Positions 1 through 7,675 of a DNA stretch of 64,000 bases are shown piece after piece; position 1 is the first letter of the stretch, and each line of letters starts with the position of its first letter. The DNA is from Acidovorax sp. NB1 (GTDB lineage: Bacteria; Pseudomonadota; Gammaproteobacteria; Burkholderiales; Burkholderiaceae_C). The DNA lies in the NCBI RefSeq assembly GCF_005405905.1, contig NZ_BJHU01000030.1, positions 186,001-250,000 of the forward strand, written 5' to 3'. The translations under genes were made by a program, and so were the position numbers. Under the pieces are notes generated by a model. That model searched no databases and was not told where the DNA came from. It was given only the letters and a program-made list of their open reading frames with translations.

Positions 1-293
1 GGACAACGCTCGATAGAGCCAATGCCCATGACCTTCACTTTGTGAGGGTTCGGCCGGTACACGGAGTTGGCCCCGTGGCATGAGTACCCGCCGCCTACGG
101 CTTGGGCCTGCGCCACGATCCACAACCAGCGCTGCAGTTCTTCTAAGTCGCTGGCAACGATGGAGAATCGCCCGTCGTAAGTGACATGCCACTGACCAGT
201 GGCTGCATCTTCTGCAACTTCCACGTTCGGTACTGCATAGCCGTCAATCGTCACGGCATGACCCGGCGCGCGAGCAGGTAGCACTTCCAGCAT
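1..293 (-). CDS. Hypothetical phage protein, cut by the window edge
   Basis: A leftward reading frame opens at an ATG at 293 and has no stop before base 1, giving at least 97 residues. A good ribosome binding site (GGAAGG) lies just upstream of the ATG. The product begins MLEVLPARAPGH and contains a soluble-looking stretch with ELQRWLWIVAQAQ. I do not recognise the family. It is transcribed away from the rightward early operon, so the gap between them is likely a prophage control region. The real C-terminus lies outside the window. Confidence 0.6.
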   Translation of the reverse strand, partial: MLEVLPARAPGHAVTIDGYAVPNVEVAEDAATGQWHVTYDGRFSIVASDLEELQRWLWIVAQAQAVGGGYSCHGANSVYRPNPHKVKVMGIGSIERC

Positions 294-306
294 CCACTGT
301 CCTTCC

Positions 307-330
307 AACCGCCCACTGAGGCGGTTTTTT
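307..330 (+). terminator. Hairpin with T tract
   Basis: AACCGCC pairs with GGCGGTT around a six-base loop and is followed by TTTTTT on the plus strand. On the minus strand the same hairpin sits just ahead of the ribosome binding site of the leftward gene, an arrangement repeated through this prophage. It would stop rightward transcription entering from the left. Confidence 0.5.
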
Positions 331-396
331 GTTGCCCGCCCGGATTGGGCGTGGCGCTGAGTGTAGTGAAATTCAAAAATAATCCTAGCGCCCCTA

Positions 397-425
397 TTGA
401 CCGCACAAACTAGCGCCGCTACTAT
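397..425 (+). promoter_or_regulatory. Sigma-70-like promoter of the early region
   Basis: TTGACC at 397-402 and TACTAT at 420-425 are separated by exactly 17 bases. They match five of six and four of six consensus positions. The expected start is near 432, at the head of the long non-coding stretch. It is the only clear promoter I see ahead of the rightward prophage operon. Confidence 0.5.
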
Positions 426-431
426 TCAACC

Positions 432-1110
432 CATCGCAGCACACAAGCAGCGGTCAGGTGGGTGGATCGGCGCACACCGGTAGCTCTTGCAGCCAGGCAC
501 GGCTGGGTAAACGCAGGGCCTCCGCAGGCGGTAGCGGGCTAGAAAAGATCGTCGGTGTAAAGGCTAGTAGCGCTCTGCCCCTGGATGGGATCAGGCAACG
601 CGAACGAGATAGGGCGAAGGAAGGAAACGACCGGCTGCCACTGCACTGCGAAGTCCAAACCCTGGGGCTGAGTACGGGGGTGAGGCGGGATCTGTACCGC
701 CAAGAACAGAAATGCAAAGCAGGTTTCAACGCTTACCCGGAGCGGTCAATCCGGGATGCCCTCGCAAGAGGGCCATCATTCAAGCGGCGGTGTAGGAAAT
801 CGGCACCACGCCAGCCAAGCCGGAAATAGGAGGGCAACAGCCTTCACCCTGGGCCCGTCGAGTCGGGAACGGCATCGCTGTATCGCCGGGGTTGCGTCCG
901 GCCCGCTTCAATGATGGTCAGCGCAGGCGCCCGTTGCCTTGGAGTGGCGCGGGCCGAAAGTACGGCAGTGAACAGGCAGCGTACCTGCCTCGGGTTTGTA
1001 TCCCTGCGGGCCTGTGTACGGCCATCAACACCTACGGGCAAAAGCCAGCTCACGAACTCTGGAACGGTGCGTGATCCCCCAAGGCGAGTAGCCCACCCTC
1101 TTCTTTTTCA
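432..1110 (+). ncRNA. Candidate large structured non-coding RNA in prophage
   Basis: This stretch follows a good promoter and has no convincing gene. The longest rightward frame (458-829) has a GTG start without a ribosome binding site and is full of AGG, CTA and GTA codons unlike its neighbours. Visible helices include a possible closing helix of 457-463 with 1091-1097, and 490-494 with 501-505. A bulged helix pairs 576-583 with 592-597, and GGCGG at 684-688 pairs with 697-701. Further helices are 736-741 with 750-755, a nine-pair hairpin at 755-777 capped by a GCAA tetraloop, seven pairs of 900-906 with 949-955, and 974-979 with 985-990. The tract CTCTTCTTTTTC follows the putative closing helix. 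Size and prophage location recall GOLLD and ROOL RNAs, but I cannot match it to either. GC-rich DNA forms chance hairpins, so the call is tentative. An untranslated leader or antitermination RNA is the main alternative. Confidence 0.4.
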
Positions 1111-1190
1111 ACCGCGCCGGGGAGTCTCCTCCCTCCCTCCTTTGTGTTCCCCCGGCAGGCCTCGCAAGGGCAGCGGTTTTTTCTTCCCCC

Positions 1191-1207
1191 AGCCCGTGAG
1201 GGCTTTT
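1191..1207 (+). terminator. Short GNRA-capped hairpin with T tract before a gene
   Basis: AGCCC pairs with GGGCT around a GTGA tetraloop and TTT follows. The ribosome binding site TGGAG of the next gene begins four bases further on. It could be the end of the non-coding transcript or an intercistronic processing hairpin. Confidence 0.45.
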
Positions 1208-1221
1208 CTTTGGAGCCTGCA

Positions 1222-1566
1222 ATGACAAAAATCACCGGTGATGCCGTCGCGCTGGTCAGCAAATACACGCGCTTCGACCCAGCCAATCCGGAGAAGACCG
1301 CTGCCGATGAGTTCAGCATCGTGAGCAAAGACAACCTGACCAAGGAAGGTGCACTGCGCGCTCATTGGGCAAAAGATGGCTACATCCTGGTCGGCATGGC
1401 CCGCATTGAGATCGAGCTGCTGCCGCAGAAGGAAATCACCACGAAGGCTGTGGCCACGCTGCGCCAGCAGAAGGAGCAGGTTCTTGCCACCGCACAGGCA
1501 GAAGCCACCCGCATTGAAGGCCAGATACAGAGCCTGCTGGCGATTGAGCACGTCGCAGAAGCCTGA
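1222..1566 (+). CDS. Hypothetical phage protein, 114 aa
   Basis: The ATG at 1222 follows a TGGAG ribosome binding site at a good distance, so the longer frame opening at 1144 is rejected. The product is soluble. Its N-terminal half contains GDAVALVSKYTRFDP, and the C-terminal third (about residues 75-112) is rich in Ala, Glu and Gln and likely forms a helix or coiled coil. It is the first protein gene of the rightward early operon. I do not recognise a family. Confidence 0.65.
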   Translation: MTKITGDAVALVSKYTRFDPANPEKTAADEFSIVSKDNLTKEGALRAHWAKDGYILVGMARIEIELLPQKEITTKAVATLRQQKEQVLATAQAEATRIEGQIQSLLAIEHVAEA

Positions 1567-1567
1567 C

Positions 1568-1774
1568 ATGGCCCGCAAATTCCGCTGGACGCGCGCCCTC
1601 TACCGCCGCGCGCACCGCGAGGCCCGCATCTATGACGGCCACGGATTCATGTACCACAGAGAGCCTGCGCTGGTCCGGCGCTACCGAGAGCTGTGGGACA
1701 AGCACCCGCAGCACGACGACCCGCTGATGCTGCCGCGCTGGCGGCGCTACCCGCTGGATGACGAGCCATTCTGA
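1568..1774 (+). CDS. Hypothetical small basic phage protein, 68 aa
   Basis: The start ATG lies one base after the upstream stop codon, which suggests translational coupling, since no strong ribosome binding site is visible. The product begins MARKFRWTRALYRR and is Arg- and His-rich with several aromatic residues, as expected for a small nucleic-acid-binding protein. That role is inference. No family is recognised. A terminator-like hairpin follows nine bases after its stop. Confidence 0.55.
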   Translation: MARKFRWTRALYRRAHREARIYDGHGFMYHREPALVRRYRELWDKHPQHDDPLMLPRWRRYPLDDEPF

Positions 1775-1782
1775 ATTCCAAC

Positions 1783-1805
1783 AGCCCGCACCACGCGGGC
1801 TTTTT
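1783..1805 (+). terminator. Terminator-like hairpin ahead of a ribosome binding site
   Basis: AGCCCGC pairs perfectly with GCGGGCT around a five-base loop and TTTTT runs from the end of the stem. An AGGAGG ribosome binding site follows at 1813 and an ATG at 1824. The element therefore separates two genes of one apparent operon. Confidence 0.65.
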
Positions 1806-1823
1806 CCCGCCCAGGAGGCGCAA

Positions 1824-2015
1824 ATGCAAAACGTCAACACAACTGTGCAGCAGCTGCTGTGCATCCCTGGCGCACCGCCGCCGATCTCCCACGAGGAATT
1901 TGAAGCCCTGCGGGTCCGGGCAGACCTGGAGCACCTGCAGCACCGCGAGGCCAGCCGCGTGCACCGCGCGCTGGTCGATCAGGTCCAGCACAACGCGCAC
2001 ATGGGGGTTTGGTGA
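1824..2015 (+). CDS. Hypothetical small phage protein, 63 aa
   Basis: A perfect AGGAGG ribosome binding site sets this start. The product is helical, with EEFEALRVRADLEHL and several His and Gln residues in its second half. The stop shares one base with the start of the DUF1643 gene (TGATG), so the two are translationally coupled. No family is recognised. Confidence 0.6.
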   Translation: MQNVNTTVQQLLCIPGAPPPISHEEFEALRVRADLEHLQHREASRVHRALVDQVQHNAHMGVW

Positions 2016-2515
2016 TGAGCGCAGTTCTCTCGCCCTGCGGCTTGTACCGCTATCGCCTGGATCGTCAGCTCACCATGGGCGATGGTCAGGTTTACGCATT
2101 CTTCGGCGTGAATCCGAGCACCGCCGATGCCAGCCTTGACGATGCCACGGTGCGCAAGTGGACAGGCTTCTGCAAGCGCTGGGGCGCATCGCGCTACATC
2201 GTGGGCAACGTGTTTGCCTACCGCGCCACCGACGTGAAGACGCTGGCCAAGGTGGATGACCCGCACGGCCCCGACATCGGCGACCACATCACGGACATCA
2301 TTTCGGAAGCCGACATCCTTGTGCCGTGCTGGGGCAACACATCGAAGGTGCCGCCCGGGCTGCAGGACTTCTTCGACGTTCTGGCGGACGCGCTGCTGTC
2401 GTCTGGCAAGCCTGTGCGCTGCTTCGGTTTCACGAAGTCTGGCGACCCGTTGCATCCGCTGATGCTGGGCTACGACACACCGCTGGTGCCATTTGCGGAA
2501 GGCGGTGCCGCATGA
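2015..2515 (+). CDS. DUF1643 family protein
   Basis: The 166-residue product carries the DUF1643 signature: an N-terminal YRYRLDR strand, then FFGVNPSTADASLDDATVRK, and later GNVFAYRAT and PCWGN. The family is common in phages and has no established biochemical role. The start at 2015 overlaps the upstream stop, and an in-frame GTG two codons earlier is possible. The stop overlaps the next start in an ATGA. Membership is clear by eye, but function is unknown. Confidence 0.85.
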   Translation: MSAVLSPCGLYRYRLDRQLTMGDGQVYAFFGVNPSTADASLDDATVRKWTGFCKRWGASRYIVGNVFAYRATDVKTLAKVDDPHGPDIGDHITDIISEADILVPCWGNTSKVPPGLQDFFDVLADALLSSGKPVRCFGFTKSGDPLHPLMLGYDTPLVPFAEGGAA

Positions 2516-2838
2516 CCATGCTTCGCCACCTCGTAGACGCACCCGTGGCCCTGGCCGTATCCATCGCAGCCCAGGCCCAAACCCGCGAGCTGAACGCCCT
2601 GCGCACCGAGCGCGACACGCTGCTCAACGCACTGCGCCAGATCGCCACCACCGAGGCCTGCAGCAACTCAGACCCCGACGTGATGGGCGAGGCCCTGGAC
2701 AACGCCGTGGCAGTTGCCCAGGGGGCGCTGCGGGCGTGCCAGCACCACAAGACACGACCAGTTGCGCCAGAGGCTGCGGCCATTGGGGCGGGGCTGGACC
2801 CGGACGCACTTGAACAAGGGGACCCATCATGTATTTGA
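2512..2838 (+). CDS. Hypothetical phage protein with helical N-terminus, 108 aa
   Basis: The start overlaps the DUF1643 stop in ATGA; a second ATG lies two codons later. Residues 8-22 are moderately hydrophobic (VDAPVALAVSIAAQAQ). Residues 23-45 form a likely coiled coil with LRTERDTLLNALRQIA. The tail is rich in Ala and Pro. Proteins of this shape are frequent among small phage early genes and have no assigned role. The gene overlaps the next one by ten bases. Confidence 0.55.
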   Translation: MTMLRHLVDAPVALAVSIAAQAQTRELNALRTERDTLLNALRQIATTEACSNSDPDVMGEALDNAVAVAQGALRACQHHKTRPVAPEAAAIGAGLDPDALEQGDPSCI

Positions 2839-3824
2839 GCGATGACCAAATGGCCGCAGTGGTTGGAACGACAGCTTCTTCGTTCGTGCCTGTCGTACTG
2901 CCTACAGGCCGTCAAAACCTTCCCGAATGGGTGCGCGGCGCCCATGTGGATTGGATGAACGGCTGCGCCAACGCACCCACCCTCACCGTCAAGGTGCGCG
3001 GCAACGTGCGCCAGTGGGACGGCATGGTGTGGTCGAAGGTGAACGACAAGTGCTACATGGCCCGACATGCCGACGGCCGCGCAGAGGTGCTGTATCACGA
3101 CGGTGGCGTTTTCCGCGCCATGGCATGGCGCATATTTGCTGGCGACGAGCCTGTGACGTACCGCTGGACGGTTGCGGAGCCAATGCACGGCGAGACCATG
3201 GAGCAAGCGGCCACTCGCGAGGCCCAGAAGCACCTGGACCTTGTGAAGTCGCACGGCGGAAAAACGATGCAGAGCTACCGCAACAAACGTGTGAAGCTGG
3301 AAGACTGCCGCGCCGAGTTCAAAACACTGGACGTGACCTCGCAGCAGAGCGGATTCGGTGGCGACGGTTATCTGCTCACGATGGATGACGGGTCCGAGCG
3401 CATGCTGCGCGGCCCATGGCACGGTGGCGCTCCCGATGGCTTCGTGGAAATCACGGTTGTCGATGTCGAACAGGACCGCTCAGCTTGGCTGAAGCGGAGG
3501 CCGTGGCATCGCCGTGGCGGCACAGGCACCTACGTCACAGAAGACTTGTTCTTGCGCATCGTGGCAGCGCACCAGCCTCACGCCGGAGTTGCCCGCGTGG
3601 GCCACAAGTACGGCTCGCGGCTGGAACCCTTCAACCTTGACTGGGACATGCCAAAGGCGCTTGCCTATTCCCTGGAGCACCAGCGTGCGCAACGCGGGGA
3701 GCCAGCTGGCAAGCACTGGCGTCTGTACTGGGACGGCTCGGAGCGGTACTGCGGCTCTCTGCGCATCCCCGCCCACGGGTTCTTGCCCGAGGTAACAGAC
3801 CTTCCAAAAGGAGCAACCCCATGA
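2829..3824 (+). CDS. Hypothetical phage protein, 331 aa
   Basis: The start is supported by AAGGGG seven bases upstream. The protein is soluble, rich in Trp and in charged residues, without a signal peptide or membrane segment. It contains short runs such as VRQWDGMVW, TYRWTVAEP and KHWRLYWDGSERYCG. The repeated Trp-rich strand patterns suggest beta structure, but I do not recognise a domain. The stop overlaps the next start (ATGA). It is the longest unknown gene of the early operon. Confidence 0.7.
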   Translation: MYLSDDQMAAVVGTTASSFVPVVLPTGRQNLPEWVRGAHVDWMNGCANAPTLTVKVRGNVRQWDGMVWSKVNDKCYMARHADGRAEVLYHDGGVFRAMAWRIFAGDEPVTYRWTVAEPMHGETMEQAATREAQKHLDLVKSHGGKTMQSYRNKRVKLEDCRAEFKTLDVTSQQSGFGGDGYLLTMDDGSERMLRGPWHGGAPDGFVEITVVDVEQDRSAWLKRRPWHRRGGTGTYVTEDLFLRIVAAHQPHAGVARVGHKYGSRLEPFNLDWDMPKALAYSLEHQRAQRGEPAGKHWRLYWDGSERYCGSLRIPAHGFLPEVTDLPKGATP

Positions 3825-4024
3825 ACTACGCCATCACCCTGATCGCGGTAGTAGCAGCCCTTGGACTGGGCGCGGTGGCAGCGCACGAAGACGAAGCGCT
3901 GCAGGGCGACGATCTGCAGCAGGCCCAGCACTCGCGGGACTTCGCCGCCCGCAAGGTTTGCCAAGGGCAGGCCTTCGAGTGGGCCGACGACAAGACGCTG
4001 GTTTGCTTCAAGGAGCAGCCATGA
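3821..4024 (+). CDS. Small exported phage protein, 67 aa
   Basis: The product starts MNYAITLIAVVAALGLGA and has a probable cleavage site after AVAA, leaving a mature acidic peptide of about 46 residues with two Cys (in RKVCQGQ and LVCFKEQ). Two cysteines in an exported peptide could form a disulfide in the periplasm; this is inference. AAGGAG supports the start, and ATGA overlaps couple it to genes on both sides. No family is recognised. Confidence 0.6.
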   Translation: MNYAITLIAVVAALGLGAVAAHEDEALQGDDLQQAQHSRDFAARKVCQGQAFEWADDKTLVCFKEQP

Positions 4025-4113
4025 AAGCCGCCATCGCATTCGCCGCTTGGCTCCTGACCACCTCTGCTGCCCTGGCCCTCTACATGGCCTGGGTGCATCA
4101 ACCCTTCATTTGA
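4021..4113 (+). CDS. Very short hydrophobic phage peptide, 30 aa
   Basis: A 30-residue frame opens at 4021, overlaps the previous stop in ATGA, and is preceded by GGAG. The peptide begins MKAAIAFAAWLLTTS and is hydrophobic nearly throughout, consistent with one membrane span and a short C-terminal tail. It forms a pair with the exported protein upstream. Size and position make it easy to miss; function is unknown. Confidence 0.5.
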   Translation: MKAAIAFAAWLLTTSAALALYMAWVHQPFI

Positions 4114-4120
4114 GGTTCAC

Positions 4121-4948
4121 ATGAACGAAACAGACACTGCCGACGTGCTGACACTGGAACCCCACCAGCCCAAGCGCCACCCGCTGGCCACCGCCGAACC
4201 CGCACCCCTGCAGGTGGCCGACACCTCGCCCGCCGCCATCATGATGAACGCGCTGGAACGGGGCGCGGATCTGAGCCAGATCGAGCGAATGATGAATCTG
4301 CAGCAGCAGTGGCTGCGCCAGGAAGCGGAGAAGGCCTACAACCTAGCCCTGGCCGACTTCAAGGCCGAGAACATCAAGATCGCCAAGAACAAGCTGGTGG
4401 ATTTTGAAACCCGCACGGGCCGCACCACCTACATGCACGCCGAGCTGGCGCAGGTGGTGGACGCCGTTGGCCCCGCACTGTCGCGCCATGGGTTCGGCTG
4501 GTCGTGGAAGCCCGAGCAGTCCAACGGCCTGATTCGCGTGTCTTGCATCCTGCGCCATCGACTGGGCCACCAGGAATCGGTCACGCTCGAAGCGCGGGCC
4601 GACGAGTCGGGGGGCAAGAACGCGATACAGGCCATCGTGTCCACCACCACCTACCTGTCGCGCCACACGCTCAAGCTCATCACCGGAACCGCCGAGAGTG
4701 ATGACGACGACGACGGGGCTGCGTATGGTCACATGGGCGCTCAGACCATGCTGGAGCAGTGGACGCAGAAGGTCAAGGCCACCAAGACGCGCGCGGTGCT
4801 CACGGAGGTGATGCGCGAGGCCAAGGAAGCGTTCAAGGTTGCGAATGACTTCACGGGCTATCAGTCCCTGATGCACGTCATCACCCAGCACGGCAACAGC
4901 CTGCCAGCTGACCCGCCAACGCAACCAGCCCAGCCCGCCCATGCGTGA
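4121..4948 (+). CDS. erf: ERF family single-strand annealing recombinase
   Basis: The 275-residue protein matches the ERF superfamily of phage annealing proteins. After a disordered Pro-rich head (about 1-35), the core contains the helix QQWLRQEAEKAYNLALADF and then NKLVDFETRTGRTTYMHAEL. The strand pattern RHGFGWSWKPEQ and TTYLSRHTLKLITG complete the core (about 45-195), and an acidic stretch SDDDDDGAAYG follows. ERF proteins coat single-stranded DNA and anneal complementary strands for phage recombination in the cytoplasm. The next gene encodes a nuclease, the usual partner. An ATG with weak GAGG upstream gives the start. Confidence 0.9.
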   Translation: MNETDTADVLTLEPHQPKRHPLATAEPAPLQVADTSPAAIMMNALERGADLSQIERMMNLQQQWLRQEAEKAYNLALADFKAENIKIAKNKLVDFETRTGRTTYMHAELAQVVDAVGPALSRHGFGWSWKPEQSNGLIRVSCILRHRLGHQESVTLEARADESGGKNAIQAIVSTTTYLSRHTLKLITGTAESDDDDDGAAYGHMGAQTMLEQWTQKVKATKTRAVLTEVMREAKEAFKVANDFTGYQSLMHVITQHGNSLPADPPTQPAQPAHA

Positions 4949-5675
4949 AGTCCTGTTCCGGTGCTCCAGCCTTGGGCACCTGATGACAGAGCCGCGCACC
5001 AAGGCCGAAGGCGATCTTTCCGTGGGCGCGCGCTCCTTCCTGCGCCAACTCGCCAAGCAGGAGATTTACAGCGTGGACTTCGAGGTTTCCGGCAAGGAAA
5101 TCGAAAAGGGCCTGACTGTGGAGAACGAATCCATCGCCCTGCTGAACAAGGTGCGCGGCATGAACCTGGTGAAGAACACCGAGCGCCGCACCAATGAGTG
5201 GCTGACCGGCGAGTGCGACCTGTTCAACGCCCCCCTGCGCCGTGGGCACGACCTCAAATCGTCCTGGTCACTCAAGACCTTCCCGGCCTGGCCCGTGGAC
5301 TGTTGCGACCCGATCTACGAGTGGCAGATGCGCGGCTACATGATGCTCTGGGACGCGGACGAGTGGGAAGTGAACTACGCCATGGTGAACACCCCCCACG
5401 AGCTGATCCGCAACGAGCCCATGGACCAGCACCTGGTGGATCACATCCCGCCCCACCACCGCCTGACCACCTGGGTCATCGAACGCGACTTCCAGAAGGA
5501 ATCGCTGATTCGCCACCGCTGTGAGGCCGCCCGTTGGTACTACGGGCAGCTGATCCGCGAATTCGACGCCGAGCACCGCATGGACGTGATTGACGTGCAG
5601 GCCAAGGTAGTCCCCCCGCCCCAACAAATTGCAAGCAAGCCAGCCTCGCGCGTGCTGCTCCCCACCCTTTTCTGA
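4941..5675 (+). CDS. Phage recombination exonuclease, PD-(D/E)XK (YqaJ-like)
   Basis: The N-terminus reads RCSSLGHLMTEPR, an opening typical of YqaJ-like phage exonucleases. A plausible PD-(D/E)XK core follows: GECD at 90-93, with Asp93 as first metal ligand, and DLK at 104-106, followed by the aromatic strand IYEWQMRGYMML. In lambda-type systems such an enzyme resects double-stranded ends so that the annealing protein can act. It overlaps the ERF gene by eight bases, which supports the pairing. Assignment to YqaJ rather than another PD-(D/E)XK branch is uncertain. Confidence 0.75.
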   Translation: MREVLFRCSSLGHLMTEPRTKAEGDLSVGARSFLRQLAKQEIYSVDFEVSGKEIEKGLTVENESIALLNKVRGMNLVKNTERRTNEWLTGECDLFNAPLRRGHDLKSSWSLKTFPAWPVDCCDPIYEWQMRGYMMLWDADEWEVNYAMVNTPHELIRNEPMDQHLVDHIPPHHRLTTWVIERDFQKESLIRHRCEAARWYYGQLIREFDAEHRMDVIDVQAKVVPPPQQIASKPASRVLLPTLF

Positions 5676-5684
5676 GGAGATTTC

Positions 5685-6785
5685 ATGACTGAAACTGAAA
5701 CCACCACCGCCGTGGCACAACAAAAGGCCGCCGACATCGCCACTAAGCCCATGTCCATCAAGGACACCGTGCTGGCCCAGTTCAAAGACACAGAGGCCGG
5801 GCTGAAAGCCATGGCCGAGAAGTACCGCGATGTCGTCTACAACGTGGTCGAGTCCAAGGGCATGGCAGACGCCAAGGCCGCCCGCGCCGATCTGCGCGAC
5901 AACGGCCGGCGCATGCTGACGCGCACCGAGGCCTCCGTGAAAGCGGACGTGAACGAACTCAAGAAGGTGATGGGCGACGAGGTGGAGCGCCTGGTGGCCA
6001 TCGTGAAGCCGGTCGAAGATGCCATTGACGCCCAGATCAAGGCAGAGGAAACCCGCAAGGCCGAGGAAAAGGCCAAGCGGGACAAGGAGGAAGCGGACCG
6101 CGTGGCCGCCCACCGCGACAACATCGACCAGCTCAAGGCCTACGTGGACAAGGCCGAGGGCCAGCCGGTGGAGGTCATCGAGAAGGCCATTGCGGTGCTG
6201 GGCGATATTACCTTCGGCCCCGAGTGGGAGGAATTCGCCCAGGAAGCCGAGGCCGCGTGCCTGGCCACCGTACAGCGCCTGCTGGCCATGGTGGAAAGCG
6301 AGAAGACCCGCATCGAAAACGCGCGCCTGCAGCGAGAACTGGAGGAAGCCCGCGCCGCACTGGCCGCCAAGGCACCCGCGCAAGCCCCTGCTCCGGTGGA
6401 GCCACCCGCTGCAGCACCGGCGGCGGACTCCAAGGCGTTCGAGGTGGATCCATGGGATGGGCCCACCGCAGATCAGATAGTGCAGCCTGCGGCCGAGCCC
6501 GTTGACCCACTCGCACCGGCCCGCCAGCGCGTGAGCAGCTGGACCGCAGCGCGCTCCGCGCCTGCTCCAGCGCCAGCCGTGGAAGCAGCGCCCCCCACCC
6601 TCAAGCTGGGGATGATCGCCGAGCGCCTGGGGTTCAGCCTGACCGCCGACTTCCTCAAGACCTTGGGCTTTGAACCTGCAGCCACCGAGCGCGCGGGCAA
6701 GCTGTTCCACGAAGCCAGCTGGCCACTCATCAAGGCTGCGCTGATCCGCCACATCCAGGGCCTGCCAGAGCAAGCAGCCGAATAG
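5685..6785 (+). CDS. Hypothetical phage coiled-coil protein, 366 aa
   Basis: A GAGGAG ribosome binding site precedes the ATG. Residues 20-150 are long amphipathic helices rich in Glu, Lys and Ala, followed by a folded-looking part around 160-230. A Pro/Ala linker occupies about 230-300, and a C-terminal globular piece follows with LGMIAERLGFSLTADFL. The last part resembles a short domain seen at the end of other phage early proteins. I assign no function. Its place right after the annealing protein and nuclease suggests a recombination or replication accessory role, which is inference. Confidence 0.65.
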   Translation: MTETETTTAVAQQKAADIATKPMSIKDTVLAQFKDTEAGLKAMAEKYRDVVYNVVESKGMADAKAARADLRDNGRRMLTRTEASVKADVNELKKVMGDEVERLVAIVKPVEDAIDAQIKAEETRKAEEKAKRDKEEADRVAAHRDNIDQLKAYVDKAEGQPVEVIEKAIAVLGDITFGPEWEEFAQEAEAACLATVQRLLAMVESEKTRIENARLQRELEEARAALAAKAPAQAPAPVEPPAAAPAADSKAFEVDPWDGPTADQIVQPAAEPVDPLAPARQRVSSWTAARSAPAPAPAVEAAPPTLKLGMIAERLGFSLTADFLKTLGFEPAATERAGKLFHEASWPLIKAALIRHIQGLPEQAAE

Positions 6786-6808
6786 GCCCCACCACCGAAC
6801 CAACCACC

Positions 6809-6835
6809 GGCCCGCCCTCTGCAGGCCATTTTTTT
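6809..6835 (+). terminator. Terminator-like hairpin ahead of a ribosome binding site
   Basis: GGCC and GC pair with GC and GGCC around a five-base loop with one C-A mismatch, and seven T follow. An AAGGAG ribosome binding site and ATG come directly after it. Same arrangement as the hairpins at 1783 and 7676. Confidence 0.5.
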
Positions 6836-6856
6836 GCCCACTCCAAGGAGAAACCC

Positions 6857-7360
6857 ATGTCCGCAAACACCCCCCGTCCTCCCATCGGCGCCATCATCGC
6901 CGCCCTCGTGCTTGCCGAGGTGCTGAACGCAAAGCGCGCAACCAGCGCCGACCGAAGCGACCTTCCCCCGAGCCTGAAAGAACTGCTGTCGGCCAAGTGC
7001 GATGACTCCACCTGCGAAGCCTGCCACCCGGCCACGGCGAGCAAGCCGCAGGACAACACGATGGCACAGGCGATGGAAAAGGCGAAAGAAGAAGCCGAGC
7101 CAGTCCACGTCAGCGACTACATCGAGATCCCGCCCGACGTTGCTGAGCTGGTGGGCATGACGAAGCCAGGGTTTGACCCCAGCAGCCTGGAAGGCCACAC
7201 CCGCCTGCTGGCCGCCGCCTTCATCATCAACGTGCGCAAGCTGGGCGAGCAGCCGGTGAACACCTTCCCCAAGGCCGCCGCCACCATCACCGGCATCCGC
7301 TACGCGGAGAACACCGTGCTCTCCGCGCTGCACACCTTCGCATCCCTGGCGGGCAAGTGA
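6857..7360 (+). CDS. Hypothetical phage protein, 167 aa
   Basis: AAGGAG supports the start. The first 25 residues include IGAIIAALVLAEVLNA, which could be a membrane anchor or an amphipathic helix. A CxxC pair lies in STCEACHP at about residues 52-59, and the C-terminal part reads LEGHTRLLAAAFIINVRKLG. No family is recognised. The stop overlaps the KTSC gene start by four bases (GTGA). Confidence 0.6.
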   Translation: MSANTPRPPIGAIIAALVLAEVLNAKRATSADRSDLPPSLKELLSAKCDDSTCEACHPATASKPQDNTMAQAMEKAKEEAEPVHVSDYIEIPPDVAELVGMTKPGFDPSSLEGHTRLLAAAFIINVRKLGEQPVNTFPKAAATITGIRYAENTVLSALHTFASLAGK

Positions 7361-7653
7361 GCGCGATGCAGCAAAAGAACCCTGCCATCCCGCTGGCGGC
7401 GGTCGAGAGCAAACAGCTCAAGGCCATCGGGCACGACCCAGCGCGCGAGGTGCTGGCGGTGCAGTTCGCCAATGGCGCCGCCGTCTACCACTACAGCGGC
7501 GTGACCAAGGAACTGCACCAGGCCCTCCTGGCCGCCGAGTCCAAGGGCACCTTCTTCGCCCGCCACATCCGGGGCCTGCAGTGCCAGAAGTTTGAGGCCG
7601 CACCCCAGGTGAAGCACCTGCCGCCTGACGACACCGAAGGCGGCGCCCTGTAG
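7357..7653 (+). CDS. KTSC domain protein
   Basis: The product contains a whole KTSC domain (about residues 15-72). It reads VESKQLKAIGHDP, then VQFANGAAVYHYSGV and ESKGTFFARHIRG. KTSC is a small domain also found at the end of some lysyl-tRNA synthetases and widely as a stand-alone phage protein; its biochemical role is not established. The GTG at 7357 overlaps the previous stop, and an ATG three codons in is an alternative start. The family call is firm. Confidence 0.8.
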   Translation: MSAMQQKNPAIPLAAVESKQLKAIGHDPAREVLAVQFANGAAVYHYSGVTKELHQALLAAESKGTFFARHIRGLQCQKFEAAPQVKHLPPDDTEGGAL

Positions 7654-7675
7654 CCGCCCCACAGATCCCGCAACC

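Noticed and set aside
458..829. A 123-residue rightward frame within the early prophage region
   Set aside because: It has a GTG start without a ribosome binding site, codon use unlike nearby genes and no recognisable protein features. The DNA fits a structured RNA better.
432..1210. Group II intron or RNase P RNA in the non-coding stretch
   Set aside because: No intron domain V, no reverse transcriptase and none of the conserved RNase P core segments could be seen.
5268..6866. A 532-residue leftward frame opposite the coiled-coil gene
   Set aside because: It lies antisense to well-supported rightward genes, has shadow composition rich in Gly, His and Leu, and has no ribosome binding site.
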